This document shows, in pieces, positions 1 through 7,378 of a DNA stretch of 10,520 nt; the stretch's first letter is position 1; every line of letters begins with the position of its first letter. The position numbers and the translations under genes were made by a program. The stretch covers positions 1 to 10,520 of the forward strand of contig JAYQPE010000014.1 in assembly GCA_038145175.1 (NCBI GenBank), in the 5' to 3' direction. Origin of the DNA: ATZT02 sp038145175. GTDB lineage: Bacteria > Actinomycetota > Actinomycetes > S36-B12 > UBA5976. Under the pieces are notes generated by a model that was not told where the DNA came from, did not search any database, and saw nothing but the letters and a program-made list of their open reading frames with translations.

Positions 1-2098
1 CCCCAGTACTTACTCTTCCAGCAGATTTTAAAGTATCTTCTGCAACAGAACATCTAACTGAAAAACCTTTCTTAGAAACTAGAATTACATCATTTTTCTT
101 TGAAACTAGTTGAGCAGAAATTACCCGATCGTTTGGTTTTAAGTTAATTCCAATAATTCCACCACTTCTAGTTGAGTCATATTCTGAAAGTGGAGATTTT
201 TTAATGATTCCTTTAGCAGTTGCAAGAAGTAAATATGGTGCTTGTTCATAGTTTTTAATAGATAAAATTGCTGCAATTTTTTCTTCTGGTTGAAAACTTA
301 AAAGATTTGCCACATGTTGGCCTTTTGCATCGCGACCTTTATCAGGTAATTCATGAACTTTAGTTCGATAAACTTTGCCTCGATCTGAAAAAACTAATAA
401 CCAATCATGAGTTGAAGCAACAAAGAAGTGTTCAATTACATCGTCTTCTCTTAACGCAGCTCCTTTGATGCCTTTACCGCCACGTTTTTGGGCGCGATAT
501 AAATCTGATCTGGTTCGTTTAACGTAACCACCACGACTAATTGTGACCACGACATCTTCTGCTTTGATGAAATCTTCTGCTGATTTATCACCTTCATCAA
601 CCACAAATTTAGTTCTACGATCATCACCATATTTGGTAGCAATTTCACTTAATTCTTCAGCAATAATTTTTCTTTGTCTTTCTGGTTTATCTAAAATATC
701 CTTAAAATCTTTAATAGATTTCATTAATTCTTCATATTCATCAGTGATTTTTTGACGTTCCAATGCTGCAAGTTTTCTTAACTGCATATCCAAAATTGCA
801 GTAGCTTGAACTTCGTCAATCTTTAGTAGTTTTTGTAATCCTGCTTTTGCATCTTCAACAGTTTTTGATTTTCTAATTAAAGCAATAACTTCATCTAATT
901 TATCGAGAGCTTTTAAAAGAGCAGATAAAATATGGGCTCTTTTTTCTGCCTCGCTTAATCTAAATTTAGTTCTTCTTTGAATTACTTCTATTTGATGTGT
1001 AATCCAATTAGAAATAAATAAATCAATACTTAAAGTTCTAGGCACTCCATCAACTAGTGACAACATATTGGCACCAAATGTGTCTTCTAACTGAGTGTGT
1101 TTATAAAGATTGTTTAAAACTACTTTTGCAACAGCATCTTTCTTTAAAACAATGACAATTCTCATTCCGGTTCGAGAAGAAGAATCATCTCTTAAATCAG
1201 AAATACCGGTTATTTTTCCTGTATCAACAAGTTCAGCGATTTTTAGTTTTAAGTTATCTGGATTTACTTGATAAGGAAGTTCAGTAATTACTAAATTTTG
1301 TCTACCGCGAGCATCTTCTGTGACATCCACAACTGCACGCATCGTGATTGAGCCACGACCTGTTTTATACGCTTCATCAATTCCGTTTCTTCCAACAATT
1401 ACGCCTCCTGTTGGAAAATCTGGACCTTTAACATGTTCTTTTACTGCTTTAAATAATTCTTCTTTGGTTGCTTTTGGATTTTCTAATGCCCACAAAATTG
1501 CATTTGTTACTTCTCTTAAATTGTGTGGAGGAATATTTGTGGCCATGCCCACGGCAATGCCACTTGAACCATTAACTAAAAGATTTGGAATTCTGGCCGG
1601 TAAAACTGTTGGTTCTTGAGTTCTGCCGTCATAGTTGGGAATGAAATCAATGGTGTCTTCATCAATATCTCTAACCATTTCCATGGCCAAAGCTGACATT
1701 CTGGATTCGGTGTAACGCATTGCTGCTGCGCCATCATTGCCAGGGGATCCAAAGTTTCCTTGTCCAGTTACTAATGGATAACGCATTACCCATTCTTGAG
1801 CTAAACGAACTAATGTGTCATAAATTGCTGTGTCACCGTGTGGATGATAATTACCCATAACATCACCAACGACGCGAGAACATTTTGTGAAACTTCGATC
1901 AGGTCTATAACCACCGTCATACATTGCATAAATAACGCGACGATGAACTGGTTTTAATCCATCTCTAATATCTGGTAACGCTCTGCCCACAATTACACTC
2001 ATTGCGTAATCTAAATAAGAACGAGACATCTCCGAACGTAAATCAACTGGTTCAACTCTTCCTGAATTTTCAGGTAATTTAGTTTGCTTTGTCGCCAT
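1..2098 (-). CDS. gyrA: DNA gyrase subunit A (C-terminal end missing)
   Basis: GyrA is the DNA breakage and rejoining subunit of gyrase (A2B2), which introduces negative supercoils using ATP hydrolysed by GyrB. Translating the minus strand from the ATG at 2098 gives an open frame of 699 codons to the window edge, beginning MATKQTKLPENSGRVEPVDL. The catalytic tyrosine lies in AAAMRYTE and is Tyr129 (codon 1714-1712). The quinolone-determining stretch GNYHPHGDTAIYD has Thr90 and Asp94 at the positions equivalent to E. coli Ser83 and Asp87. A GyrA box, QKRGGKG, lies at residues 537-543, marking the wrapping C-terminal domain and arguing for gyrase rather than topoisomerase IV. Family members are usually about 820-860 residues, so roughly the last 120-160 residues lie beyond position 1. 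The start codon abuts the gyrB stop with no gap, so translation is probably coupled to gyrB. Product identity is very secure. Confidence 0.98.
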   Translation of the reverse strand, partial: MATKQTKLPENSGRVEPVDLRSEMSRSYLDYAMSVIVGRALPDIRDGLKPVHRRVIYAMYDGGYRPDRSFTKCSRVVGDVMGNYHPHGDTAIYDTLVRLAQEWVMRYPLVTGQGNFGSPGNDGAAAMRYTESRMSALAMEMVRDIDEDTIDFIPNYDGRTQEPTVLPARIPNLLVNGSSGIAVGMATNIPPHNLREVTNAILWALENPKATKEELFKAVKEHVKGPDFPTGGVIVGRNGIDEAYKTGRGSITMRAVVDVTEDARGRQNLVITELPYQVNPDNLKLKIAELVDTGKITGISDLRDDSSSRTGMRIVIVLKKDAVAKVVLNNLYKHTQLEDTFGANMLSLVDGVPRTLSIDLFISNWITHQIEVIQRRTKFRLSEAEKRAHILSALLKALDKLDEVIALIRKSKTVEDAKAGLQKLLKIDEVQATAILDMQLRKLAALERQKITDEYEELMKSIKDFKDILDKPERQRKIIAEELSEIATKYGDDRRTKFVVDEGDKSAEDFIKAEDVVVTISRGGYVKRTRSDLYRAQKRGGKGIKGAALREDDVIEHFFVASTHDWLLVFSDRGKVYRTKVHELPDKGRDAKGQHVANLLSFQPEEKIAAILSIKNYEQAPYLLLATAKGIIKKSPLSEYDSTRSGGIIGINLKPNDRVISAQLVSKKNDVILVSKKGFSVRCSVAEDTLKSAGRVSTG

Positions 2099-4048
2099 TT
2101 AAATATCCAAGAACCTAACATCGCGAGCATTATGTTGAATAAAACTTCTTCTTGATTCAACGTCTTCACCCATAAGCACGTTAAATAATTCATCAGCTGC
2201 TGCTGCATCATCAAGAGTTACTCTTAATAAAACTCTTGTTTCTGGATTCATTGTGGTTTCCCACAATTCATCCGCATTCATTTCACCTAAACCTTTATAT
2301 CTTTGTAATGCTTCTTCTTTAGGAAGTTTTTTACCTGCTTTTAATCCTGCTTCGATAAGTCCGTCTTTTTCTCTTTCGGTATAGGCATAACTTGGACTAT
2401 CTTTTATCCATTTAATTTTGTAAAGAGGAGGTTGACCTAAATAAACATGGCCTAAATCAATTAGTGGTCTCATGAATCTAAATAACAGTGTTAAGAGCAA
2501 CGTTCTGATGTGTTGACCATCCACGTCAGCATCTGCCATCAAAATAAGTTTGTGATATCTCAGTTTGTTGGCATCAAATTCTTCTTGCACACCAGTTCCT
2601 AAAGCAGAAACTAAAGCTTGGACTTCTGTGTTTGCTAAAACTTTGTCCAATCTTGCTTTTTCAACGTTAAGGATTTTTCCTCTGATTGGAAGAATTGCTT
2701 GGGTTCTGGAATCTCGACCATTTTTTGCTGAACCTCCAGCAGAATCACCTTCCACAATGTAGAGCTCACATTCTGATGGTTCTGTTGATTGGCAATCACT
2801 TAACTTTCCAGGTAAGCCGGAAGAACCTAATAATCCTTTTCTTGATCTTGCTAAATCTCTTGCTTTTCTAGCAGCCAATCTTGCAGTCGCAGCAGATACT
2901 GCTTTTCGTGCAACATCTTTTCCTTCACTGGGATGTTCTTCAAACCATTTGGCTAATAAATCATTTGTCATGGTTTGAACAAATGTTTTTGCTTCAGTGT
3001 TTCCTAATTTTGTTTTTGTTTGACCTTCAAATTGTGGTTCTCTAAGTTTTACTGAAACTATTGCAGTTAAACCTTCTCTAATATCTTCACCAGTTAGTTT
3101 TGGATCCTTTTCTTTTAACACTCCCCATTGTTTGGCATATTTATTAACTGTGGCAGTTAGTGCTGCGCGAAAACCTTCTTCATGCATACCACCTTCAGAA
3201 GTATTAATTGTGTTAGCAAATGTATAAACAGCTTCTTGATAACCAAGATTCCATTGCAAAGCAACTTCTGCGCTTAATCCTTTTTTCTTATCTTCATTTT
3301 CAATATGAATTACATCTTTATGAACTAAGGTTTCACCTTTAGCTTTATTTAAAAAGTTAACAAAATCGATGATGCCGCCATCGTATTTGTAATTAACAAT
3401 TCTTTTTTCACCTTTTTCATCAATTCTTGCTTTTCTTTCATCAATTAAAGTTAAAGATAAACCTTTGTTAAGAAATGCCATTTCTCTAAATCGAGTAGAC
3501 AAAGTGTCAAATGAATATTCAGTGGTTTCAAAAACTTCTTTATCGGCTTTAAAAGTTACTTTGGTGCCAGATCCTTCAACTGCTTTACCTTTCTTTAGTG
3601 CAGCTGTTGGCACTCCTTTTTTGTAACTTTGCGTCCACAAGAATCCATCGCGTTTTACCTCAACATGTAGTTCAGAAGACAGTGCATTTACGACTGATGC
3701 ACCAACACCATGCAAGCCACCAGAGACTTGATATCCGCCACCGCCGAACTTTCCGCCAGCATGAAGCACAGTAAAAACTACTTCTAGTGCAGGTTTTTTT
3801 TCAGTTTTATGTATGTCAACAGGTATGCCACGACCATTATCTGTGACACAAATTTTTGAATCATCCAAAATACTTACAACAATTTCAGTTGCAAAGCCAG
3901 CTAATGCTTCATCAACTGAATTATCAACAATTTCATAAACTAAATGATGTAATCCGCGTTCACCAGTGGAACCGATATACATTCCAGGACGTTTTCTAAC
4001 TGCATCTAAACCTTCAAGAACTTGAATCGCACTGGCGTCATATGACAT
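2099..4048 (-). CDS. gyrB: DNA gyrase subunit B
   Basis: GyrB is the ATPase subunit of gyrase. The 649 residues carry both halves of the family. The N-terminal GHKL ATPase shows EIVDNSVDEA (Glu39 as catalytic base, Asn43 for Mg), VTDNGRGIP (Asp70 contacting adenine) and the glycine-rich lid GGLHGVG at 110-116. The QTK loop is at 343-345. The C-terminal TOPRIM domain shows EGDSAGG (Glu433) and the metal-binding DADVD (Asp506, 508, 510), followed by YKGLGEMN at 584-591. Length is close to the usual actinobacterial 640-690, so it is intact. The start at ATG 4048 gives the usual MSYDASAIQVLEGLDAVRKR beginning. An AGGAG lies upstream at an unusually long 14-nt spacing. The TAA stop is followed directly by the gyrA ATG. 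The gene follows dciA after about 100 nt. ParE is the main alternative, but the adjacent gyrA and the origin context make GyrB the better call. Confidence 0.98.
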   Translation of the reverse strand: MSYDASAIQVLEGLDAVRKRPGMYIGSTGERGLHHLVYEIVDNSVDEALAGFATEIVVSILDDSKICVTDNGRGIPVDIHKTEKKPALEVVFTVLHAGGKFGGGGYQVSGGLHGVGASVVNALSSELHVEVKRDGFLWTQSYKKGVPTAALKKGKAVEGSGTKVTFKADKEVFETTEYSFDTLSTRFREMAFLNKGLSLTLIDERKARIDEKGEKRIVNYKYDGGIIDFVNFLNKAKGETLVHKDVIHIENEDKKKGLSAEVALQWNLGYQEAVYTFANTINTSEGGMHEEGFRAALTATVNKYAKQWGVLKEKDPKLTGEDIREGLTAIVSVKLREPQFEGQTKTKLGNTEAKTFVQTMTNDLLAKWFEEHPSEGKDVARKAVSAATARLAARKARDLARSRKGLLGSSGLPGKLSDCQSTEPSECELYIVEGDSAGGSAKNGRDSRTQAILPIRGKILNVEKARLDKVLANTEVQALVSALGTGVQEEFDANKLRYHKLILMADADVDGQHIRTLLLTLLFRFMRPLIDLGHVYLGQPPLYKIKWIKDSPSYAYTEREKDGLIEAGLKAGKKLPKEEALQRYKGLGEMNADELWETTMNPETRVLLRVTLDDAAAADELFNVLMGEDVESRRSFIQHNARDVRFLDI

Positions 4049-4062
4049 AAGTTTTGATTCAA

Positions 4063-4108
4063 CTCCTAAAAAATGAATTTTGTAAAAATGCTCAACTAGT
4101 TAAGACAA
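4063..4108 (-). promoter_or_regulatory. Candidate gyrB promoter and ribosome binding site
   Basis: The 104-nt gap before gyrB is the only sizeable break in the dnaN-to-gyrA cluster. On the minus strand a possible -35 TTGTCT (4108-4103) is followed after 18 nt by TACAAA (4084-4079), a 4/6 match to TATAAT. AGGAG lies at 4067-4063, 14 nt before the ATG, which is longer than the typical 5-10 nt. A 5-bp inverted repeat (ACTAG/CTAGT, 4095-4115) spans the -35. Gyrase promoters are often supercoiling-sensitive, but nothing here proves it. The promoter is inferred from hexamer matches only. Confidence 0.3.
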
Positions 4109-4152
4109 TTCTAGTGTGTTGTTACAGGTGTGAAATCGGCTGATAGGCCTTT

Positions 4153-4656
4153 TTAGTAGTCATTTTTACGCATAGAAGGCACTCTCCATAAGCCTTTTTG
4201 CGTAGGTTTTGCTGGTCCATAAACTTTTAGGGTCTTGACAACACCATCTCCAACCTCTAATGCAATTCTTTTCTTTAAATCACTACTTAAAAGTCTGATT
4301 TGAGTTGCCCAAGTTGATGAATCAGCTCTTAAAATCAATTCGTTTACATCTGCATTAAAAATTTCTATTGAAACATGTGATGCAATTTCATCACCAACTA
4401 TTTCATTCCATCTAGAAATTAGATTTGCTACTGATGTTGGTTGTTGCCAACCAAAATCTTTCATAATTTTTTTCAAAAGATTGTCAATTTTTTGTGGATC
4501 TCTTTGATCAGGATGTGCTCCACTTCTAAATTCTTCACTTTTACCAAACCTTGGACGTTTTAAAACAGATTTTTGTTTCTTAAATTTTGAATTTCTTGCT
4601 CTTGCTCGTGCTAAAGCATTTGCTGCAGCGTCACTTTTTTTGGAATTGTCATTCAT
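4153..4656 (-). CDS. dciA: DciA-type helicase loader/operator (DUF721)
   Basis: This 167-residue protein belongs to the DUF721 family, now known as DciA, which assists loading of the replicative helicase DnaB in bacteria lacking DnaC/DnaI loaders. The mycobacterial homologue (Rv0004) sits at the same place, between recF and gyrB. The N-terminal third is basic and probably disordered (Ala/Arg-rich, ARARARNSKFKKQK). It is followed by the actinobacterial-looking linker SGAHPDQRDPQ and then the folded DUF721 domain from about residue 58 to 155, with WNEIVGDEIASH and the strand/helix segment ELILRADSSTWATQIRLLSSDL. The ATG at 4656 overlaps the recF stop in an 8-nt ATGAATGA junction, indicating translational coupling. 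Family assignment rests on these segments and on position. The helicase role is transferred from studied homologues. Confidence 0.92.
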   Translation of the reverse strand: MNDNSKKSDAAANALARARARNSKFKKQKSVLKRPRFGKSEEFRSGAHPDQRDPQKIDNLLKKIMKDFGWQQPTSVANLISRWNEIVGDEIASHVSIEIFNADVNELILRADSSTWATQIRLLSSDLKKRIALEVGDGVVKTLKVYGPAKPTQKGLWRVPSMRKNDY

Positions 4657-5779
4657 TGTTTTCTAAAACCTGTCCATTAGTCACAAAAAGTTTTCTACCA
4701 CCTAATTCACTAGGTACATCTTCTTTAACAGCTGCTGTAATAAGCACTTGTTCCACACTATTTAGCCTAGAAATTAGTTGATTACGCCTTGTCGTGTCTA
4801 GTTCAGCAAACACATCATCAAGCACTAAAACTGGATCTCCTGCTCTTGAATTTGCCTTCAAAAGATCAAAAGACGCAAGTTTTAATGACAAAGCAACCGA
4901 CCAAGACTCTCCATGACTTGCATAACCTTTAGCAGGAAGTTCTCCGATAGTAATTTCCACATCATCTCGATGTGGTCCAACTAAAGTTAGCCCTCGATCA
5001 AGTTCATCAAGTTGTCTTTCTTTAATTTGTTCACTCATTTTTTGTTTTATATCTTCCAAAGTCATCTCGATTGAGGAAACGTTAGGTAAATATTTAATAT
5101 TTAAAGCTTTACTAGCAGGTGCTAGTTCGGCATAAGCCTTTGCAACATAAGGCATTAAATCATTTACTAGCTGATTTCTGTAAAAAGTAATTTGGCTTCC
5201 AAGATTTATTAGTTGCTCATTCCAAATTTCAAGAGTGGAAAGCACAGAATCTTGATTATTTTTCCTTGCTACATAAGAACTTTTTAAAAGTGCGTTTCTT
5301 TGTTTTAAAACTCTTTCATAATCTGTTTTTAAACCAGCAAATACAGGGCTTTTTTGGACTAATAAGGAATCTAAAAAATATCTTCTTTCACTTGGATCAC
5401 CTTTTACTAAAACTAAATCTTCAGGAGAAAAAGTAATGGTTTGTAATATGCCTAAAACGTCTTTTGTTTTTTTACATTCTGAACCATTAAGTTTTGCTTT
5501 GTTAGATTTTCCAGGCCAAATTTCAATTTCCACCCAATTAGTTCGATCTAAATATTTAATTCCGGTTCTAACTATTGCTCTGGGTTGGTTTAATTTAATT
5601 AATGGTAAATCTTGTGAGACTCTATGTGATGACAAAGTTGCACAATAAGAGATTGCTTCGACAAGGTTAGTTTTTCCTTGACCGTTGCTGCCAATAAAAG
5701 TGGTTATGCCTTTATCTAGATTTATTTCAACAAAGGAATAGTTTCGAAAATCTACTGCCGCCAAAGATATAACGTGCAC
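4649..5779 (-). CDS. recF: DNA replication and repair protein RecF
   Basis: RecF is an SMC-like ATPase of the RecFOR pathway. It recognises ssDNA-dsDNA junctions at gaps and helps RecO/RecR load RecA. The 376-residue product has the Walker A motif GSNGQGKTN at residues 30-38, GPHRDD at 268-273, the ABC-type signature SHGESWSVALSLKLA at 288-302 and the Walker B/D-loop PVLVLDDVFAELD at 316-328. Length and motif order are normal, and the SHGESW signature is the form usual in actinobacteria. The start is a GTG (encoding MHVISLAAVDFRNY) 6 nt after the dnaN stop. No clear Shine-Dalgarno precedes it, so translation is probably coupled to dnaN. Its stop overlaps the dciA start by 8 nt. Confidence 0.97.
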   Translation of the reverse strand: MHVISLAAVDFRNYSFVEINLDKGITTFIGSNGQGKTNLVEAISYCATLSSHRVSQDLPLIKLNQPRAIVRTGIKYLDRTNWVEIEIWPGKSNKAKLNGSECKKTKDVLGILQTITFSPEDLVLVKGDPSERRYFLDSLLVQKSPVFAGLKTDYERVLKQRNALLKSSYVARKNNQDSVLSTLEIWNEQLINLGSQITFYRNQLVNDLMPYVAKAYAELAPASKALNIKYLPNVSSIEMTLEDIKQKMSEQIKERQLDELDRGLTLVGPHRDDVEITIGELPAKGYASHGESWSVALSLKLASFDLLKANSRAGDPVLVLDDVFAELDTTRRNQLISRLNSVEQVLITAAVKEDVPSELGGRKLFVTNGQVLENNE

Positions 5780-5785
5780 AAGTTT

Positions 5786-6907
5786 TTAGCCAGCTAAACG
5801 AACCGGCATGATCAAATAACGATAAGAGTCATCGTTTACTCCCTCGTTATTCACACCACTTAAAACAGCAGGTTTGGAAGCCGCAGTAAAACTCATACGA
5901 GTAATTGGGGCATTAACACTTGCTAGACCGTCTTTGAGATATGCCGCATTGAAAGCTATTTCTAATCCTTCGCCATTCAAAGTTAAACCGACAACTTCTT
6001 CAGCTGTGGCATCTTCTCCTGCGCCTGCTCTTAAAACTAATTCGTTATTTCTAAAATCAAGACGTATTGGAGTATTTCTTTCTGCAACTAATTCAACTCT
6101 TTTTATGGCATCTAATAATTCTTGAGTTGAAACATCTGCAGTAGAAGAAGATTCACTTGGTAGAAGAGATCTATATTTTGGAAAATCTGCATCTAACAAT
6201 CTAGTTGTGGTGCGTCTTCCTTCACCTTCAAAACCCATTAATTTATCTTTGTCTGACGCAAGAGAAATTAATATTTCATTTGAATTTAAAAATCCTTTAG
6301 CACCTTCAGCTAAAGTTCTTGCTGGAACTAATGCAGCAGTAGAAACTTTAGGATCATTTGGATTCCAAGAAAATTCTTTAACAGCTAAACGATATCTATC
6401 AGTTGCTGCAAGAGTTATTGTGTTTCCTTCAATTTCAACTCTGATTCCAGTAAGCATTGGTAATGATTCGTCTCTGCCAGCTGCTACTGCAACTTGAGCT
6501 ACTGATTCTGCAAACACTTTTGCTTTTGCAGATCCACTTGTTTTTGGTAACGGTGGCAAAGTTGGATAATCATCTGGAGGTAAAGTTGGTAATGCAAAAT
6601 TTGCTTTACCGCATTTAATTTCTAATCTTGATCCATTTAAAGTTCCAACTACTGGTTGATTAGGTAATGATCTTGAAATATCTGCAAACAATTTTCCTGA
6701 AACTAAAACTTTTCCACTTTCAGAAATTCCTGCATCAAAACTAACTCGAGAAGAAACTTCATAATCAAAAGCTGAAAGTGTTAATGAGTTTTTATCTGCT
6801 TCAATTAAAATTCCAGCCAACATTGGTTGGGCAGGTCTGGTAGGTAAGGTTCTGGCCGCCCAAGCAACTGCTTCGGCTAGGACATCTCTTTCAACTTGAA
6901 ACTTCAT
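5786..6907 (-). CDS. dnaN: DNA polymerase III beta subunit (sliding clamp)
   Basis: The beta clamp is a ring-shaped homodimer that tethers DNA polymerase III and other clamp-binding proteins to DNA. The 373-residue product is a full-length three-domain clamp. It begins MKFQVERDVLAEAVAWAART, contains LPTRPAQPMLAGILIEA in domain 1, the repeated segment LPMLTGIRVEIEGNTITLAATDRYRLA in domain 2, and ends YLIMPVRLAG, the typical C-terminal strand. The ATG at 6907 is preceded by a purine-rich AGAAAG stretch rather than a strong Shine-Dalgarno. It is the first gene after the origin, and recF follows 6 nt after its stop, so dnaN is probably the promoter-proximal gene of the dnaN-recF-dciA cluster. The promoter must lie in 6908-7040, but I could not identify convincing hexamers. 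Confidence 0.98.
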   Translation of the reverse strand: MKFQVERDVLAEAVAWAARTLPTRPAQPMLAGILIEADKNSLTLSAFDYEVSSRVSFDAGISESGKVLVSGKLFADISRSLPNQPVVGTLNGSRLEIKCGKANFALPTLPPDDYPTLPPLPKTSGSAKAKVFAESVAQVAVAAGRDESLPMLTGIRVEIEGNTITLAATDRYRLAVKEFSWNPNDPKVSTAALVPARTLAEGAKGFLNSNEILISLASDKDKLMGFEGEGRRTTTRLLDADFPKYRSLLPSESSSTADVSTQELLDAIKRVELVAERNTPIRLDFRNNELVLRAGAGEDATAEEVVGLTLNGEGLEIAFNAAYLKDGLASVNAPITRMSFTAASKPAVLSGVNNEGVNDDSYRYLIMPVRLAG

Positions 6908-7042
6908 GTTTTCTTTCTTTTAAATTTTTTAGTATTACCCGGTTGTAATTCTTCGAACTCTTTAATTTAGACCAATGCTTTCATGCTCTTAGACGCAGGG
7001 AAAGGGGTAAAAGCAAGTAAATTTTAAAAGTCCTATTAGTAG

Positions 7043-7066
7043 TTAACTTATATATATTTATATAAC
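7043..7066. other. AT-rich DNA unwinding element
   Basis: This 24-bp stretch contains only three G/C bases (two at its ends or near them), with alternating TA steps (TTATATATATTTATATAA core, 7048-7065). It is bounded by a 6-bp inverted repeat, CTATTA at 7033-7038 and TAATAG at 7076-7081. Its position directly beside the DnaA-trio run is where strand opening is expected. It is the lowest-stability stretch in the intergenic region by eye. Confidence 0.75.
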
Positions 7067-7081
7067 TAGTAGTAGTAATAG
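7067..7081 (+). other. DnaA-trio array (five trios)
   Basis: The plus strand reads TAGTAGTAGTAATAG, five consecutive trinucleotides of the TAG/TAA type with no spacer. DnaA-trios are the origin element described in Bacillus subtilis and predicted widely in bacteria, where a DnaA filament extends from double-stranded boxes onto a single strand. The polarity fits: reading 5' to 3' the order is AT-rich tract, trios, GC tract (GGGC), DnaA box-like site. Two further TAG triplets lie at 7037-7042 on the other side of the AT tract. Confidence 0.8.
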
Positions 7082-7093
7082 GGCTTGTTGATA

Positions 7094-7102
7094 TGTGGGA
7101 AA
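7094..7102 (-). promoter_or_regulatory. Degenerate DnaA box next to the trios
   Basis: The plus strand reads TGTGGGAAA, which differs at two positions from TGTGGATAA. It is weak alone, but it is the box-like site nearest the trio array (12 bp away, across GGGC), where the filament-nucleating box should be. The call depends on this position. Confidence 0.45.
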
Positions 7103-7228
7103 ACAGGCGTTTACCCAGTTCAGATTGGGTGGCGTGAACACCTGTTAATTGTGTCGAAGCTTTGTAATTTCGTTCATAACTTGGGGAAAGCACCGGTTGG
7201 TCAGTTCTTCCTGTGGGCAGGGGTTGAT

Positions 7229-7237
7229 CTATCCACA
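7229..7237 (+). promoter_or_regulatory. DnaA box (one mismatch)
   Basis: CTATCCACA, one mismatch from TTATCCACA. It is in the same orientation as the two perfect boxes downstream and 44 bp from the first of them. Confidence 0.75.
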
Positions 7238-7272
7238 GTATTTCGGTCTACTTCCCTCAAGGAAACCACAGG

Positions 7273-7281
7273 TTATCCACA
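7273..7281 (+). promoter_or_regulatory. DnaA box (perfect)
   Basis: An exact TTATCCACA, flanked by AGG on the left and GGG on the right. It is the middle of three same-orientation boxes spaced 44 and 41 bp apart, which puts them near the same helical face. Confidence 0.9.
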
Positions 7282-7313
7282 GGGCTGTTTAACTATAAAT
7301 AAGGACTTTAGAC

Positions 7314-7322
7314 TTATCCACA
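7314..7322 (+). promoter_or_regulatory. DnaA box (perfect)
   Basis: An exact TTATCCACA, 41 bp after the previous perfect box. With the opposing site at 7336-7344 it forms an inverted pair separated by 13 AT-rich bases, close to the dnaA stop codon. Confidence 0.9.
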
Positions 7323-7335
7323 GAATATAAACAAT

Positions 7336-7344
7336 TGTGAATAA
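7336..7344 (-). promoter_or_regulatory. DnaA box (one mismatch)
   Basis: TGTGAATAA on the plus strand, one mismatch from TGTGGATAA, facing the perfect box at 7314-7322. A poorer TGTGAAATA copy follows immediately (7345-7353), possibly a low-affinity site. Confidence 0.65.
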
Positions 7345-7378
7345 TGTGAAATAAGAGGTCTTTTGGGGCGAAAAGTTA

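Larger units (their letters stand above)
6908..7378. other. oriC: Chromosomal origin of replication (oriC), dnaN-dnaA intergenic region
   Basis: This 471-bp gene-free stretch lies between dnaA and dnaN, the standard actinobacterial origin position. From left to right it contains the dnaN upstream region (6908-7020), an AT-rich tract with alternating TA (7043-7065), five in-register DnaA-trios (7067-7081), GGGC, and then DnaA boxes of varying quality from 7094 to 7344. Coding direction also diverges around here: the left-arm genes are on the minus strand and the right-arm genes from rpmH on are on the plus strand. Short open frames crossing this region have no family character and are not genes. 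Origin function is inferred from architecture and synteny. Confidence 0.93.

Noticed and set aside
2011..2214. Short minus-strand frame spanning the gyrB-gyrA junction
   Set aside because: It overlaps two well-supported genes in another frame and has no family character.
5777..5779. GTG start of recF as a sign of misannotation
   Set aside because: MHVISLAAVDFRNY matches the normal RecF N-terminus, and the 6-nt spacing to dnaN fits coupled translation. The GTG is simply the start codon.
7113..7130. ACCCA/TGGGT inverted repeat in the origin region
   Set aside because: Only 5 bp with an 8-nt loop and no link to boxes or trios. Such pairs are expected by chance.
6981..7330. Two short open frames on opposite strands across the dnaN-dnaA gap (70 and 81 codons)
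   Set aside because: They run through the unwinding tract and DnaA boxes, lack ribosome binding sites and resemble no family. This is non-coding origin DNA.
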